64,000 nucleotides of DNA from Sulfitobacter sabulilitoris (GTDB lineage: Bacteria; Pseudomonadota; Alphaproteobacteria; Rhodobacterales; Rhodobacteraceae). Below, in pieces: positions 45,889 to 55,966 of this stretch. The stretch spans positions 1,594,024 through 1,658,023 of the forward strand of contig NZ_VANS01000001.1 in the NCBI RefSeq assembly GCF_005887615.1. The letters are read 5' to 3'. Both the position numbers and the translations under genes were made by a program. How positions within the stretch are numbered: the stretch's first letter is position 1; the number at the start of each line of letters is the position of its first letter. A model generated the notes under the pieces. It had not been told where the DNA came from. It did no database searches and saw only the letters and a program-made list of their open reading frames with translations.

Positions 45889-45909
45889 AAAAATACTCCC
45901 GCCGGAGGC
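45889..45909 (-). terminator. Short GC hairpin plus U-rich tail after phnM
   Basis: On the minus strand CTCC (45907-45904), CGGC-type loop, GGAG (45899-45896), followed by TATTTTT (45895-45889), 12 bp after the phnM stop. The wider word (GCCTCCGGCGGGAGTATTTTT, running about 45909-45889) resembles an intergenic motif I recall as recurrent in Rhodobacteraceae genomes. The copy number here could not be checked. Confidence 0.65.
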
Positions 45910-45920
45910 GGACTGCCCCC

Positions 45921-47063
45921 TCAGCCCATGAACCGGTCGGCGACGGCGCCAGAGAGATAGCCAAACCGCCCGCCGCTCATCGTGGCGGCGACGCGCCCGG
46001 TGCGCGCCTCCAGAATCACCAGGTCGGCGCGCTTGCCCGGGCTCAATTCGCCCCTGTCGGCAAGCCCCAGCACCCGTGCAGGCCCCGACGAGACAAGCGC
46101 CCAGGCCCCGGCCAGGTCAAGCAGGCCACTGCCCTCCAGCAACAGCGCCGCGCGCCGCGGGCTCGGGTAGTGGTAATCGGACGCCAACGCATCGCAGAAC
46201 CCCATCGCAATCAGGTCCAGCGCACTGGCGTTGCCGTTGTGCGACCCTCCCCGCACCACGTTGGGCGCCCCGAGAACAACGGCGTCCCCCCGGGCGCGCG
46301 CCGCCTCCGCGGCGTCCACCGTCTCGGGGAACTCCGCCACGTGCACGCCACGACGGTGCCACTCATCGCGCGTCTCCGGGTGGCGGTCGTCATGGCTGCC
46401 CATCGTCACGCCCTGCCCGGCCAGCACCCCGCACAACCGATCCAGCGCGGCCGGCACATCGCCGCTCCGGCCATGCAGCGCAAGCATCTGCGCGAAATGC
46501 GCGTCCGGATTGCGCCCCGCCTTCAGCGCCTGCCCAACCAGCCGCGGCGGCCTGCGCCCCTCGGCCAGCCGGTCATGCGGCAGGTGATCGTTGAACACCA
46601 CGTAAGTCAGGCCCCAATCCGCGATCCGCTGCGGCAGGTCGCCGTAAAGCTCCAGCAGATGCGTCTCGAACCGCAATTGCGCCCGCAGGTCGGTCACCAG
46701 ATCGGGCGCGGTGTCCCTGATCGCCGACAGCACCTTGTCGCCAAACTCAAGCCCCCGCAGGCCGCCCTCCCAGCTGATGAATTGCGCCAGAACACCCGTC
46801 GTGATGCCGTTGGCCGACAGCTCTGCCTCGGCGGCGATCAGCCCTTCCGCGACCTGCTTCATCGCCCCGCGCCGCGGCGCCAGGTGTCGCTCGAACCCGT
46901 CGCCATGCAGATCCACGATGCCCGGCAGAACCCGGTAGCCGCGCAAATCGACCGGACGGCCCACCGCGTCTTCGACGACGAGTCCGTCAGCCAGCGACAG
47001 GCGCCCGGGGTGCAGACCCTCCGGTCCCAGCACCTCCGCTCCGATCAGGTCAAGGTCGGGCAT
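45921..47063 (-). CDS. phnM: PhnM-type alpha-D-ribose 1-methylphosphonate 5-triphosphate diphosphatase
   Basis: 380-residue amidohydrolase-fold enzyme. In the C-P lyase pathway PhnM removes pyrophosphate from the ribosyl-phosphonate triphosphate. [40 protein letters not shown], and [13 protein letters not shown] are typical. ATG at 47063. It lies inside a unit with a lipase gene and away from any phnGHIJKL genes, so its context here is unusual. A stand-alone role or a locus split elsewhere are both possible. It overlaps the lipase by 14 bp. Confidence 0.88.
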   Translation of the reverse strand: MPDLDLIGAEVLGPEGLHPGRLSLADGLVVEDAVGRPVDLRGYRVLPGIVDLHGDGFERHLAPRRGAMKQVAEGLIAAEAELSANGITTGVLAQFISWEGGLRGLEFGDKVLSAIRDTAPDLVTDLRAQLRFETHLLELYGDLPQRIADWGLTYVVFNDHLPHDRLAEGRRPPRLVGQALKAGRNPDAHFAQMLALHGRSGDVPAALDRLCGVLAGQGVTMGSHDDRHPETRDEWHRRGVHVAEFPETVDAAEAARARGDAVVLGAPNVVRGGSHNGNASALDLIAMGFCDALASDYHYPSPRRAALLLEGSGLLDLAGAWALVSSGPARVLGLADRGELSPGKRADLVILEARTGRVAATMSGGRFGYLSGAVADRFMG

Positions 47064-47871
47064 CGTCCGGCCCCAACCCGGGCACACAGTCCCCGTTGGG
47101 ACAGCCCAATGTCTCAAGCACCGCGTCCATCCAGCTCATCGAGCGGTCGAAGTTGCCGTGTTTGAGATAATGCACCACCTGCGCGATCACGCGCGGGTTG
47201 TTCATCATGAAGGTATGCGTGACCGGGAGCACGATGTGATCCAGCATCCCCTCCACCCTGGTCGAGGCGACGGACACCTTGCCGTCGTCCGGCCCCGGCA
47301 GGATCGACGAAAAATAAGGGTTCAGCGACCGGTCCCCCGCAATGATCCCCAGGTCGAAATCAACCGGCGGCAAACGGTTCGGCAGATCCTCGCTGCCGGT
47401 GCCAAGCTGCGCGCCCGCCGGGCCGTTGATCCAGTCAAAGACCTCGATATCGTCCAGTGCATCCACGACTTCGCTGCCGTGGTTGGGCGGGGCCAGCATG
47501 ACCACCCGCCCGATCCGGTCGGGCTTGGTGTCAGCCGCCCATTGCCGCACCAGGATGCCACCCATCGAATGGGTGACGAAATCGACCTTGCCCTTCGACC
47601 CGCAGGCCGCCACCGCATCCGGCAGGGTCCGGCGGACAAGCTCCGCCACCGGCGCTTCGGTCGAAGGGTAGCCGGGGCGCACCACGCGGTATCCCTCGGC
47701 TTCCAGCGCGGCCTCCATCAGGGCAAAGGACGTCTCTGTGCGCGCCAGACCGTGCAGCAAAACCACACATCCAGCCTCTTGCTTCGCGGCGCTCTGCGCG
47801 CGCGGATGGATCACGCCCAAGGCGACGACGAAGCCGGCACAGACCAGCGCAAGGGTAACAATGTGTTTCAT
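47050..47871 (-). CDS. Secreted alpha/beta-hydrolase (lipase-like)
   Basis: 273 residues. An N-terminal hydrophobic signal or anchor ([19 protein letters not shown], residues 3-21) is followed by a lipase-type core: [14 protein letters not shown], nucleophile Ser102 in THSMGG, and [10 protein letters not shown]. The fold resembles triacylglycerol lipase/PGAP1-like hydrolases. Probably periplasmic or membrane-anchored. ATG at 47871 (a GTG one codon earlier is possible). First gene before phnM. Confidence 0.82.
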   Translation of the reverse strand: MKHIVTLALVCAGFVVALGVIHPRAQSAAKQEAGCVVLLHGLARTETSFALMEAALEAEGYRVVRPGYPSTEAPVAELVRRTLPDAVAACGSKGKVDFVTHSMGGILVRQWAADTKPDRIGRVVMLAPPNHGSEVVDALDDIEVFDWINGPAGAQLGTGSEDLPNRLPPVDFDLGIIAGDRSLNPYFSSILPGPDDGKVSVASTRVEGMLDHIVLPVTHTFMMNNPRVIAQVVHYLKHGNFDRSMSWMDAVLETLGCPNGDCVPGLGPDDARP

Positions 47872-47943
47872 CACCCTTGAGATAGGGCCAATTCCCCCGC
47901 TACAAAAGCGTTACCTCACATCACATCGGATGAAAGCGGACCC

Positions 47944-48399
47944 ATGCCAGTCAAAAGCCCTCGCATCGCCGTGCGCGCCATCATCGTGCACGAGGAGCGG
48001 TTGCTTCTGGTCAATGCCTGGCCCAAGGGGCGCAGCAGTTTGCTTTGCGCGCCGGGTGGCGGTGCGGAGCCGGGAGCGTCACTGCCGCAAAATCTGGCGC
48101 GCGAGGTGCACGAGGAAACCGGACTGACGATCAGCGTGGGGCTGCCCTGCCTGATAAACGAATTCCACGATCCACGCTCCGGCTTTCATCAGATCGAGGT
48201 CTTCTTTCGCTGTGCGCTGACCGGAAGCGCGACGATATCGCCGGACTGGAAAGATCCCGAACACGTGGTCACCGAGCATCACTGGGTCACGCGGGCGGAC
48301 ATGGCGCGGCTGAATGTCAAACCCGACGCCCTGTCCGACGTTGCCTTCAATCTTGACGCCGCGCTGCGGTACGACCCGCTGGAAGCGGTCGCGCACTGA
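47944..48399 (+). CDS. Nudix hydrolase
   Basis: 151 residues. Nudix box at residues 38-61: GGGAEPGASLPQ then REVHEETGL. The core REUxEExGU part is intact (Arg53, Glu54, Glu57, Glu58), but the first Glu of the Gx5E element is Ala. The residues that coordinate Mg2+ remain. Substrate unknown. It overlaps the convergent EamA gene by 53 bp. Confidence 0.88.
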   Translation: MPVKSPRIAVRAIIVHEERLLLVNAWPKGRSSLLCAPGGGAEPGASLPQNLAREVHEETGLTISVGLPCLINEFHDPRSGFHQIEVFFRCALTGSATISPDWKDPEHVVTEHHWVTRADMARLNVKPDALSDVAFNLDAALRYDPLEAVAH

Positions 48400-49234
48400 C
48401 CGCCCAACCGATGCCGCCCAGCACCAGCACCGCGGCCGCGATCACGATCGCGCCGGGTCTTTCGCCCAGCACAAGCGCGCCGCCCAGGATGGCGAGGATC
48501 GGAACGCTGAGCTGCACGATCGCGGCAACGCTCTGTTCAAGGCGCGGCAGGACGGAATACCACAGCGCATACCCCAACCCCGAAGTCAGCCCGCCGCTGA
48601 CCACGGCCAGCGCCACACCGGTCGGTCGCACCTCGAGCGCGGGACCGATCAGCAGGATCGCCAGAACCGGCAGACACAGGATGAAGTTGGCGGCGGTGGC
48701 GGCCGTCGGGTCGGCCGATTGTCGCCCGGCGATCGTATAGGCCGCCCACCCCAGTCCGGCCAGCACCATCAGCCCCGCACCCAGCGGATCGGCCTGACCG
48801 CCCGGCCCCGGCCAAAGCGCCAGCAGCAAGCCGCAGAACGCCACCCCCGCGCCCGCGATCTGCCGTGCCGTCGGGCCGGCGCCCGACCATGCCGCATGGG
48901 CGAACATCGTCATCTGGACCACTCCGAACAGGATAAGCGCACCCAGACCGGCATCGAGGGTAAGATAGGCCAGCGAGAACCCGATCATATAGGCCGCAAG
49001 GCTCAGCGCGCCGGTGATCCGCGCGCGGCGCAACAGCGGCAGTTGCCCGCCCTTGACCGTCATCACCATGCCAAGAACGACGGCGCCTGACAGAACGCGG
49101 ATCATAGCAAAGCCGGACGGATCGATATGCCCGCCGTCAATCGCCATCCGGGTCAGGACCGAATTCGCCGCAAAGGCGAGCATTGTCACAAAGGTCAAAA
49201 GGAAAAGCCGCATGAAATGAGGGCTTAGCGTCAT
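48347..49234 (-). CDS. DMT-superfamily transporter (EamA)
   Basis: 295-residue inner-membrane protein with ten predicted helices in two EamA repeats (MLAFAANSVLTRMAI in the first, WAAYTIAGRQSADP and LGYALWYSVLP in the second). Probable small-metabolite exporter; substrate unknown. ATG at 49234, alternative at 49213. The 3' end overlaps the Nudix gene. Confidence 0.88.
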   Translation of the reverse strand: MTLSPHFMRLFLLTFVTMLAFAANSVLTRMAIDGGHIDPSGFAMIRVLSGAVVLGMVMTVKGGQLPLLRRARITGALSLAAYMIGFSLAYLTLDAGLGALILFGVVQMTMFAHAAWSGAGPTARQIAGAGVAFCGLLLALWPGPGGQADPLGAGLMVLAGLGWAAYTIAGRQSADPTAATAANFILCLPVLAILLIGPALEVRPTGVALAVVSGGLTSGLGYALWYSVLPRLEQSVAAIVQLSVPILAILGGALVLGERPGAIVIAAAVLVLGGIGWAVSARPLPAGRTAARRQD

Positions 49235-49278
49235 GCGGACCTGTCGCCAAGACCTAGTTGGCAACAACGGCCGACGGA

Positions 49279-49974
49279 TCAGTGAAAGATGAATTCGTCG
49301 TCCTGCATCAACATCTCGACCATCAGGCTCAGGTCCTGCGCGTCAGGGCCGGGCAGGCCAAGGATCGGGCTGTTTGCCGTTCCGAACCCCGATTGCGGAC
49401 CCGCGGCGGCAACACCCGCATTGCGCAGATGCCTCTGCAGAATGCCGACAAGCGTGTCCTGCATCGAAACGTCGCTCAGCGCATGCGCAATGGTTTCGCG
49501 GATCTGCGCGTGCTGGGCCGCCTCGGACAATATGTTGCGAGCCTGTATCGACCGCTCCATCGCGTTCAGCATGGCACTGCGCAACAGGTCCACGGTCATC
49601 CCGTCCTTGGTCAGGTAGTCATGGCACCCGTTCTTCAACGCGGCGACGGCGGTGTCGACGTTGCCATCGCCGGTGATCATGATGGTTCCGGCGGTTTTGT
49701 TGCGCGCCGTATTCTGGATCTTTGACAGCGCCGACAGTCCGTCGCCTTCGGGCAGGCGGTAGTCGATCAGGATCAGGTCGTAGTTTTCCTTCTCAACCGC
49801 CTGTTCCATATCCGCAAGGCAGCTGACTTCGTCGAGGTCCAGCGCCAGGTCCGTCTTGCGGCTCAATCGGCGGATACGGTCACGGTCGAATTTGCTGTCA
49901 TCGAGCAACAGCGCCCGGATCGGCGGCGCAGGTGGCATGATCGGTGTGGTCAGGGTGCTGCAATTCAACTGCAT
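49279..49974 (-). CDS. Response regulator without an output domain
   Basis: 231 residues. An N-terminal receiver domain has LLLDDSKFD (acidic Asp25-Asp26), phosphoacceptor Asp71 in LILIDYRLP, ITGDG with Thr101, and Lys123 in YLTKDGM. The C-terminal about 100 residues are helical, Ala- and Met-rich and show no HTH, cyclase or phosphodiesterase motif. It probably acts by protein contact. It follows a histidine kinase gene on the same strand with a 137-bp gap. Confidence 0.88.
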   Translation of the reverse strand: MQLNCSTLTTPIMPPAPPIRALLLDDSKFDRDRIRRLSRKTDLALDLDEVSCLADMEQAVEKENYDLILIDYRLPEGDGLSALSKIQNTARNKTAGTIMITGDGNVDTAVAALKNGCHDYLTKDGMTVDLLRSAMLNAMERSIQARNILSEAAQHAQIRETIAHALSDVSMQDTLVGILQRHLRNAGVAAAGPQSGFGTANSPILGLPGPDAQDLSLMVEMLMQDDEFIFH

Positions 49975-50111
49975 GGCCGGTCCTTACTGATGAGGGTCGT
50001 ATCTGCCCACAAGGCTAATCGGCGATACCGTACCAAACTGTGAACGCAGCCCTGCAAACCTTTGGAATTCTCCCCTCCATTTATCGCGAAACGTCTGTAA
50101 ATGCGCCCCGA

Positions 50112-50870
50112 TCAATTGGGTCGTGATCGCGGCAGGCGCACTTCGATCCGGGTGCCGCGCGTGCCGTCGGTGCTGCTGATCCTGGCGCGACCGCGATAGT
50201 GCTGTGCGATCTTGCGCGTCAGGGCAAGGCCCATCCCGCTGCCTTCGACCTCGTCGCGCGGGCGCAGCGTCGTCATCGCGCCGAACACCTTTTCATGCGC
50301 GCCTTCCGGAATGCCCGGGCCATTGTCCTGCACCGAAAGCACGAGATCGCCGCGATCCTGATAGGTTGCCACGATGATCTTGCCGCTGTCGCGGTCGTGA
50401 TGCTTGATCGCATTCGTGATCAGCGCGGTCAGCAGAGTCAGGATATCACGATCCCCGATCGACAGCGTCGTGCAATCCAGCGCCCGCACGATCTGGTATC
50501 CCGATGGCACGTGAATCTCTTCGAGGACGTGATCGAGCGCCTTTTGCAGATCGACCTCGCGGGTGTCCTGCATCCGGCCCACACGCGAAAACGTCAGCAG
50601 ATCGACCAGCATCCGGTCCAGACGACAGGTATGACGGTTCATCAGCGAAATGCTGTCCTCGACCGATCCGCTGATCGGCACACCGGCTTCGGCAAGGTCT
50701 TCCGTGATCCACTGCGGCAGTTCCAGCAGCGCGCGCACGGAATTGCGCACATCGTGGCTGATCAGATAGATGAAATCCTCGAAATCCTTGGACGAGCCAC
50801 CGGTTTCAGTGTGCGTTTGTGGCTTGGCCGTCGGTTGCGCGACGCTGGATCGTTTGTGATCGAACCGCAT
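50112..50870 (-). CDS. Soluble histidine kinase without sensor domain
   Basis: 252 residues: DHp with phosphoacceptor His39 in LISHDVRNSVRALLELP, then N-box ITNAIKHHD, G1 DNGPGIP, and G2 GSGMGLAL of the HATPase domain. There is no membrane helix and only about 30 residues before the DHp, so input must come from a partner. ATG at 50870 with AAGGGG upstream. Likely cognate of the following response regulator. Confidence 0.9.
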   Translation of the reverse strand: MRFDHKRSSVAQPTAKPQTHTETGGSSKDFEDFIYLISHDVRNSVRALLELPQWITEDLAEAGVPISGSVEDSISLMNRHTCRLDRMLVDLLTFSRVGRMQDTREVDLQKALDHVLEEIHVPSGYQIVRALDCTTLSIGDRDILTLLTALITNAIKHHDRDSGKIIVATYQDRGDLVLSVQDNGPGIPEGAHEKVFGAMTTLRPRDEVEGSGMGLALTRKIAQHYRGRARISSTDGTRGTRIEVRLPRSRPN

Positions 50871-50958
50871 GGTGGACCCCTTCTAGATGCTGTTGACCCA
50901 GCCCTAGCAGCAGTCCTTGAAATTTCTCTTAAGATTTGGCCAAGGTCCGCCCGCGCCC

Positions 50959-51453
50959 CTAGCCCGATGCGTCGAAAGCCGCAGGATACCTTAGCGTGAC
51001 CGCCGGGGCGTCCTGGCCCGGCCCCGCCAGCAAAAGATGCTCCACCGGATAGGCCGATTGCAGGCGCGCCGCACGGTCGGACGAAAACCCAGCCCCGCCA
51101 TAGATCGCAGGGTCGCCCAGCACCACGACATAAGTACCGCTGAGCCGGGCCCATTCCGCCAGTTGCGCGACCATGCGCCGCCCGTGGCCAAGCATTTGCG
51201 AATCGGGGTGCACCGCCACCGGCGCCAGGCACAGCCACCCTTTTGGCGCGCGCATCCACGACAGCGCGTAATATCCGACGATCGCATCGTCCGCCGCCAC
51301 CACCATTTCCCCGGCCATGTCGCGTTGCCGGCGCAGCGCCCGCACCAGCGTTGCTTCCTCGGCCCCCCCGAAGGCCGCGCGCAGCACCGCCTCTGCCGCA
51401 AGCTCTTCGCCGGGGGCCAGAGGACGGGTGAATTTCGTGGCTTTCAGCACCAT
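50959..51453 (-). CDS. GNAT-family N-acetyltransferase
   Basis: 164 residues. The acetyl-CoA-binding P-loop corresponds to LAPVAVHPDSQMLGHGRRMV (Q/RxxGxG/A equivalent QMLGHG). The DPAIYGGAGF segment near the C-terminus is common in YhbS-like GNATs, where the Tyr can act as general acid. ATG at 51453. Substrate unknown. Just after the groESL terminator on the same strand. Confidence 0.85.
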   Translation of the reverse strand: MVLKATKFTRPLAPGEELAAEAVLRAAFGGAEEATLVRALRRQRDMAGEMVVAADDAIVGYYALSWMRAPKGWLCLAPVAVHPDSQMLGHGRRMVAQLAEWARLSGTYVVVLGDPAIYGGAGFSSDRAARLQSAYPVEHLLLAGPGQDAPAVTLRYPAAFDASG

Positions 51454-51507
51454 CGCGGTACACGCTCCCTTGAGGGCAGACCATTCCACCGCCTGCCGCA
51501 TAGCACG

Positions 51508-51535
51508 AAAAAAGGGCCCGCCAAATGGCGGACCC
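51508..51535 (-). terminator. Intrinsic terminator of groESL
   Basis: On the minus strand GGGTCCGCC (51535-51527), ATTT loop, GGCGGGCCC (51522-51514), then TTTTTT (51513-51508). It is 31 bp after the groEL stop. Confidence 0.9.
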
Positions 51536-51566
51536 TTCTGTATCTGTCGCATATGGACAGGGTGGC

Positions 51567-53249
<1,683 letters not shown>

Positions 53250-53263
53250 TCAGCGTGTCGTGG

Positions 53264-53283
53264 GGCGCATGCTCCCATGCGCC
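53264..53283 (-). other. Hairpin between groES and groEL
   Basis: GGCGCAT (53264-53270) and ATGCGCC (53277-53283) around 6 nt. In Agrobacterium, groESL mRNA is cleaved at an intercistronic hairpin during heat shock; position and type are similar here, but processing is inferred. Confidence 0.6.
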
Positions 53284-53300
53284 ATCCCCGGGCAATTGCC

Positions 53301-53588
53301 TCAGGAGATGATCCCCATGATGTCGCTTTCCTTCATCATCAGCAGTTCTTCGCCTTCCAGCGTGACTTCCGTGCCGGACCACTTACCAAACAGGATCTTG
53401 TCGCCGGGCTTGACGGCCATCTCGATCAGCTCGCCGCTGTCCTTGCGCGCGCCTTCGCCGCAAGCAACGACTTCACCCTCGGAGGGCTTTTCTTTTGCGC
53501 TGTCGGGGATGATCAGACCACCCTTGGTTTTCTCTTCGCTTTCCGTGCGGCGTACCAGCACGCGGTCATGAAGCGGTTTCAATGCCAT
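53301..53588 (-). CDS. groES: Co-chaperonin GroES
   Basis: 95 residues. [19 protein letters not shown] at the start, the [13 protein letters not shown] mobile loop, and [21 protein letters not shown] at the end are diagnostic. Caps GroEL. First gene of groESL. ATG at 53588 with GGAGC Shine-Dalgarno. Confidence 0.98.
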   Translation of the reverse strand: MALKPLHDRVLVRRTESEEKTKGGLIIPDSAKEKPSEGEVVACGEGARKDSGELIEMAVKPGDKILFGKWSGTEVTLEGEELLMMKESDIMGIIS

Positions 53589-53653
53589 CTTTGCAGCTCC
53601 TTAAGGCTCAAAGTTTCTCCTTATGACGCGGTCCACCTTGCGGATCCGTGCCG

Positions 53654-53680
53654 TTATCACTCAGCGGACCCGAGTGCTAA
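53654..53680 (-). promoter_or_regulatory. CIRCE operator (HrcA site) of groESL
   Basis: TTATCACTC-9 nt-GAGTGCTAA. It matches the CIRCE consensus TTAGCACTC-N9-GAGTGCTAA with one mismatch in the left arm. It lies 66-92 bp upstream of groES, near the predicted transcription start. HrcA would repress here; hrcA itself is not in the window. Confidence 0.92.
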
Positions 53681-53687
53681 CGGCGCA

Positions 53688-53716
53688 CAGTTAGGCAATA
53701 GAAGGAAGTCTGTCAA
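53688..53716 (-). promoter_or_regulatory. Housekeeping-type promoter of groESL
   Basis: Minus strand -35 TTGACA (53716-53711), 17 bp, -10-like TAACTG (53693-53688). The start would fall at or just before the CIRCE, the usual arrangement for HrcA repression. Confidence 0.7.
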
Positions 53717-53762
53717 CCAATCGATTTGGAAAATCGAGCGCAGTCCGGGGACTCCGGAGGGC

Positions 53763-54443
53763 TCAGGACGAGCCCAGCACGCGATCGCTCTTGCCGATCG
53801 CCTCTGCACCCTTGGACGTAAGGCCGTATATTCCTTTTTCAACCCGTTCGAACCAGCCGTAGTGATCGTCGCGCATGATCCGCGTCGCCTGCGGCACGGC
53901 GACCTCGCGCGCGACCTCGGCCCCCTTGCTCGCGCCGGCCTCGAACAAGTAGAGCGCACATTTCAGCGCGTCCTGACGATACGCGGTGACCAGCCCCGCC
54001 CGTGTCTGTCCTCCATCGTTGGGGTCGCCCTGCCTGCGCGCGAATTCCCGTAGCAACCGCCCTTGACGCAGCCTTGACTTGCGCGGCGTGAACGGCCCCG
54101 GATCGCAATGCACCTCGACCAGCGCATCCGACAGCCGCACCGTGACCACCCCCAGCCCCAGACGCCGCGCCAGCGCCACGTTGTCTTTCAACGCCTTTTG
54201 AAACCGCTTGCCCGGCTGGCGCGCCACGGCCAGATAGACGTCATCCGTGACCGCCTGACGCGCGATGCACTGGTGCACCAGCGCCAGCGAGAACCCCAGC
54301 TTCAGTTCCACCACCACCGGCGGTTCGGCGCCGCGCACCGCCACAACATCCGCCGCGCCGACCTCGGCCTTGACGACATACCCCTGCTCCTCGAGGAAGG
54401 CCTTGACGGGCGGGTAAAGATCGGTTTCGCGGGGCGTGGACAT
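53763..54443 (-). CDS. DUF2161 family protein (predicted PD-(D/E)XK-type)
   Basis: 226 residues. ETDLYPPVKAFLEEQGYVVKAEVGAADVVAVRG followed by VVVELKLG is the nuclease-like core, described here by its key residues Asp36 and the later Glu-x-Lys pair (ELK). DUF2161 is annotated as putative phosphodiesterase. The C-terminal part (RLLREFARRQGDPN, then TRIMRDDHYGWFERVEKGIY) looks like a winged helix. ATG at 54443, alternative 9 bp upstream. Function untested. Confidence 0.82.
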   Translation of the reverse strand: MSTPRETDLYPPVKAFLEEQGYVVKAEVGAADVVAVRGAEPPVVVELKLGFSLALVHQCIARQAVTDDVYLAVARQPGKRFQKALKDNVALARRLGLGVVTVRLSDALVEVHCDPGPFTPRKSRLRQGRLLREFARRQGDPNDGGQTRAGLVTAYRQDALKCALYLFEAGASKGAEVAREVAVPQATRIMRDDHYGWFERVEKGIYGLTSKGAEAIGKSDRVLGSS

Positions 54444-54498
54444 GCGCGGCACTCTAGCCGCATTTCAAACGCCGCTCCAACCCGCTAGAATACGCCGC

Positions 54499-54852
54499 AT
54501 GACACGCGACGACTTCAACGCCTTCTGCGCCGCCCTGCCCGCCACGACCCATGTCGTGCAATGGGGCAATTCGGACGTGTGGAAGGTCGGCGGCAAGGTC
54601 TTTGCCATCTGCGGAACGCCCGACGATCCGCCCGCCTTTACCTTCAAGGTGACCGAACTGGCGTTCGAGGTGCTGGGTGACAGCCCCGGCCTGCGCCCCG
54701 CGCCCTACCTTGCGTCCAGGGGCCTCAAATGGATCCAGCAGCATGCGGCACCCGGCCTGTCCGACGCCGAATTGCGCAGCCATCTGCGTGCGTCCTACGA
54801 CATGATCGCAGCCGCCCTGCCGACGCGCAAACGCGCCGATCTCGGGCTGTGA
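54499..54852 (+). CDS. MmcQ/YjbR family protein
   Basis: 117-residue protein of the MmcQ/YjbR (CyaY-like fold) family: FNAFCAALPATTHVVQWGN, then VWKVGGKVFAI, KVTELAFEVL, and PAPYLASRGLKWIQ. Often called DNA-binding, but this is weakly supported. ATG at 54499. It precedes the pyrophosphatase gene by about 120 bp on the same strand. Confidence 0.88.
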   Translation: MTRDDFNAFCAALPATTHVVQWGNSDVWKVGGKVFAICGTPDDPPAFTFKVTELAFEVLGDSPGLRPAPYLASRGLKWIQQHAAPGLSDAELRSHLRASYDMIAAALPTRKRADLGL

Positions 54853-54973
54853 GACGGGCGCGACGCCGGCTCCGTGCCGCAGCGCAGCATTTCCGGCGGT
54901 CAGGAGGTGACAAGCCGGTTCACCGACCCTATAAGGCGCGCAAATCGATCCGCACACAGATAGGACACGCCCC

Positions 54974-55894
54974 ATGACCACGCTTGTATTCGGCCACAAG
55001 TCGCCCGACACCGACAGCACCGGATCGCCCATCATCTGGGCGTGGTATCTGAACCGGATCAAGGGCGTGGAGGCCAAGCCGGTGCTTCTGGGCGAACCCA
55101 ACACCGAGGCCGCCTTTGTGCTGGAGCGCTGGAACCTCGACAAGCCCGAGATCGTGACGGAGGTGCCCGCCGATACGCCCGTGGTCATCGTTGACACCAA
55201 CAACCCGGCGGAACTGCCCCGCGGCATCAACGACTGCGACATCACGGGCATCATCGACCATCACAAGCTGGTGGGCGGGTTGGAAACACGCGGCCCCATC
55301 GAGATCCGCATCGAACCGCTGGCCTGTACCGCGACGATCATGTGGAAGATGATCGGCGACGACATCGCCCAGATGCCGACCGAGATCAAGGGCGCGATGC
55401 TGTCGTGCATCCTCAGCGACACGCTGGAATTCCGCAGCCCGACGACAACCCAGGAAGACACCGCGATCGCCTGGGACCTGGCCAAGGACCTGGGCGTCGA
55501 CATTCCCGCGTATGCCGCCGAGATGTTCGCCGCGAAATCGGATGTCTCCGCCTTTTCCGAAGCCGAATTGCTGCGGATGGACAGCAAGGAATACGAGGTC
55601 GGCGGCAAGCAGCTTCGGATCTCCGTGCTCGAAACCACCGCGCCGCACCAGATCCTCGACCGCAAGGAGGCGCTGATCGCGGCAATGCCCGGCGTCGCGG
55701 CCGAAGATGGCGCGGATCAGGTGCTGCTGTTCGTCATCGACATCCTGAACGAGGAAGCGACCCTGCTGGTGCCCGACGATCTGGTCAAGCGCATCGCCGA
55801 GGCGTCTTTTGGCGTCACGGTCGACGGCGACACCGTCGTGCTGCCCGGCGTGATGAGCCGCAAGAAGCAGATCATCCCCAACCTCAAGGTCTGA
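54974..55894 (+). CDS. ppaC: Manganese-dependent inorganic pyrophosphatase
   Basis: Family II pyrophosphatase hydrolysing PPi to phosphate. 306 residues, DHH fold. Metal ligands are visible: His8, Asp12, Asp14 (GHKSPDTDS), Asp74 (VIVDTNN) and the DHH at 95-97 (IIDHHK). The C-terminal DHHA2 domain ends with VMSRKKQIIPNL, containing the SRKKQ substrate-binding signature. ATG at 54974. An intrinsic terminator-like hairpin follows at 55936. Confidence 0.96.
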   Translation: MTTLVFGHKSPDTDSTGSPIIWAWYLNRIKGVEAKPVLLGEPNTEAAFVLERWNLDKPEIVTEVPADTPVVIVDTNNPAELPRGINDCDITGIIDHHKLVGGLETRGPIEIRIEPLACTATIMWKMIGDDIAQMPTEIKGAMLSCILSDTLEFRSPTTTQEDTAIAWDLAKDLGVDIPAYAAEMFAAKSDVSAFSEAELLRMDSKEYEVGGKQLRISVLETTAPHQILDRKEALIAAMPGVAAEDGADQVLLFVIDILNEEATLLVPDDLVKRIAEASFGVTVDGDTVVLPGVMSRKKQIIPNLKV

Positions 55895-55935
55895 CGCTCC
55901 CCACCCGCTATTGTCCGCAACGGCACCGGACGGTT

Positions 55936-55965
55936 AGGCTCCCTGAACCAACAGGGAGCCTTTTT
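55936..55965 (+). terminator. Terminator-like hairpin that also contains the crotonase Shine-Dalgarno
   Basis: AGGCTCCCTG (55936-55945), a six-base loop, CAGGGAGCCT (55952-55961), and a T-run to 55965: a canonical intrinsic terminator 41 bp after ppaC. The only plausible Shine-Dalgarno of the next gene, AGGGAG (55953-55958), sits in its right arm, and the ATG follows at 55967. The structure could both terminate ppaC transcripts and occlude crotonase translation. Confidence 0.8.
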
Positions 55966-55966
55966 C

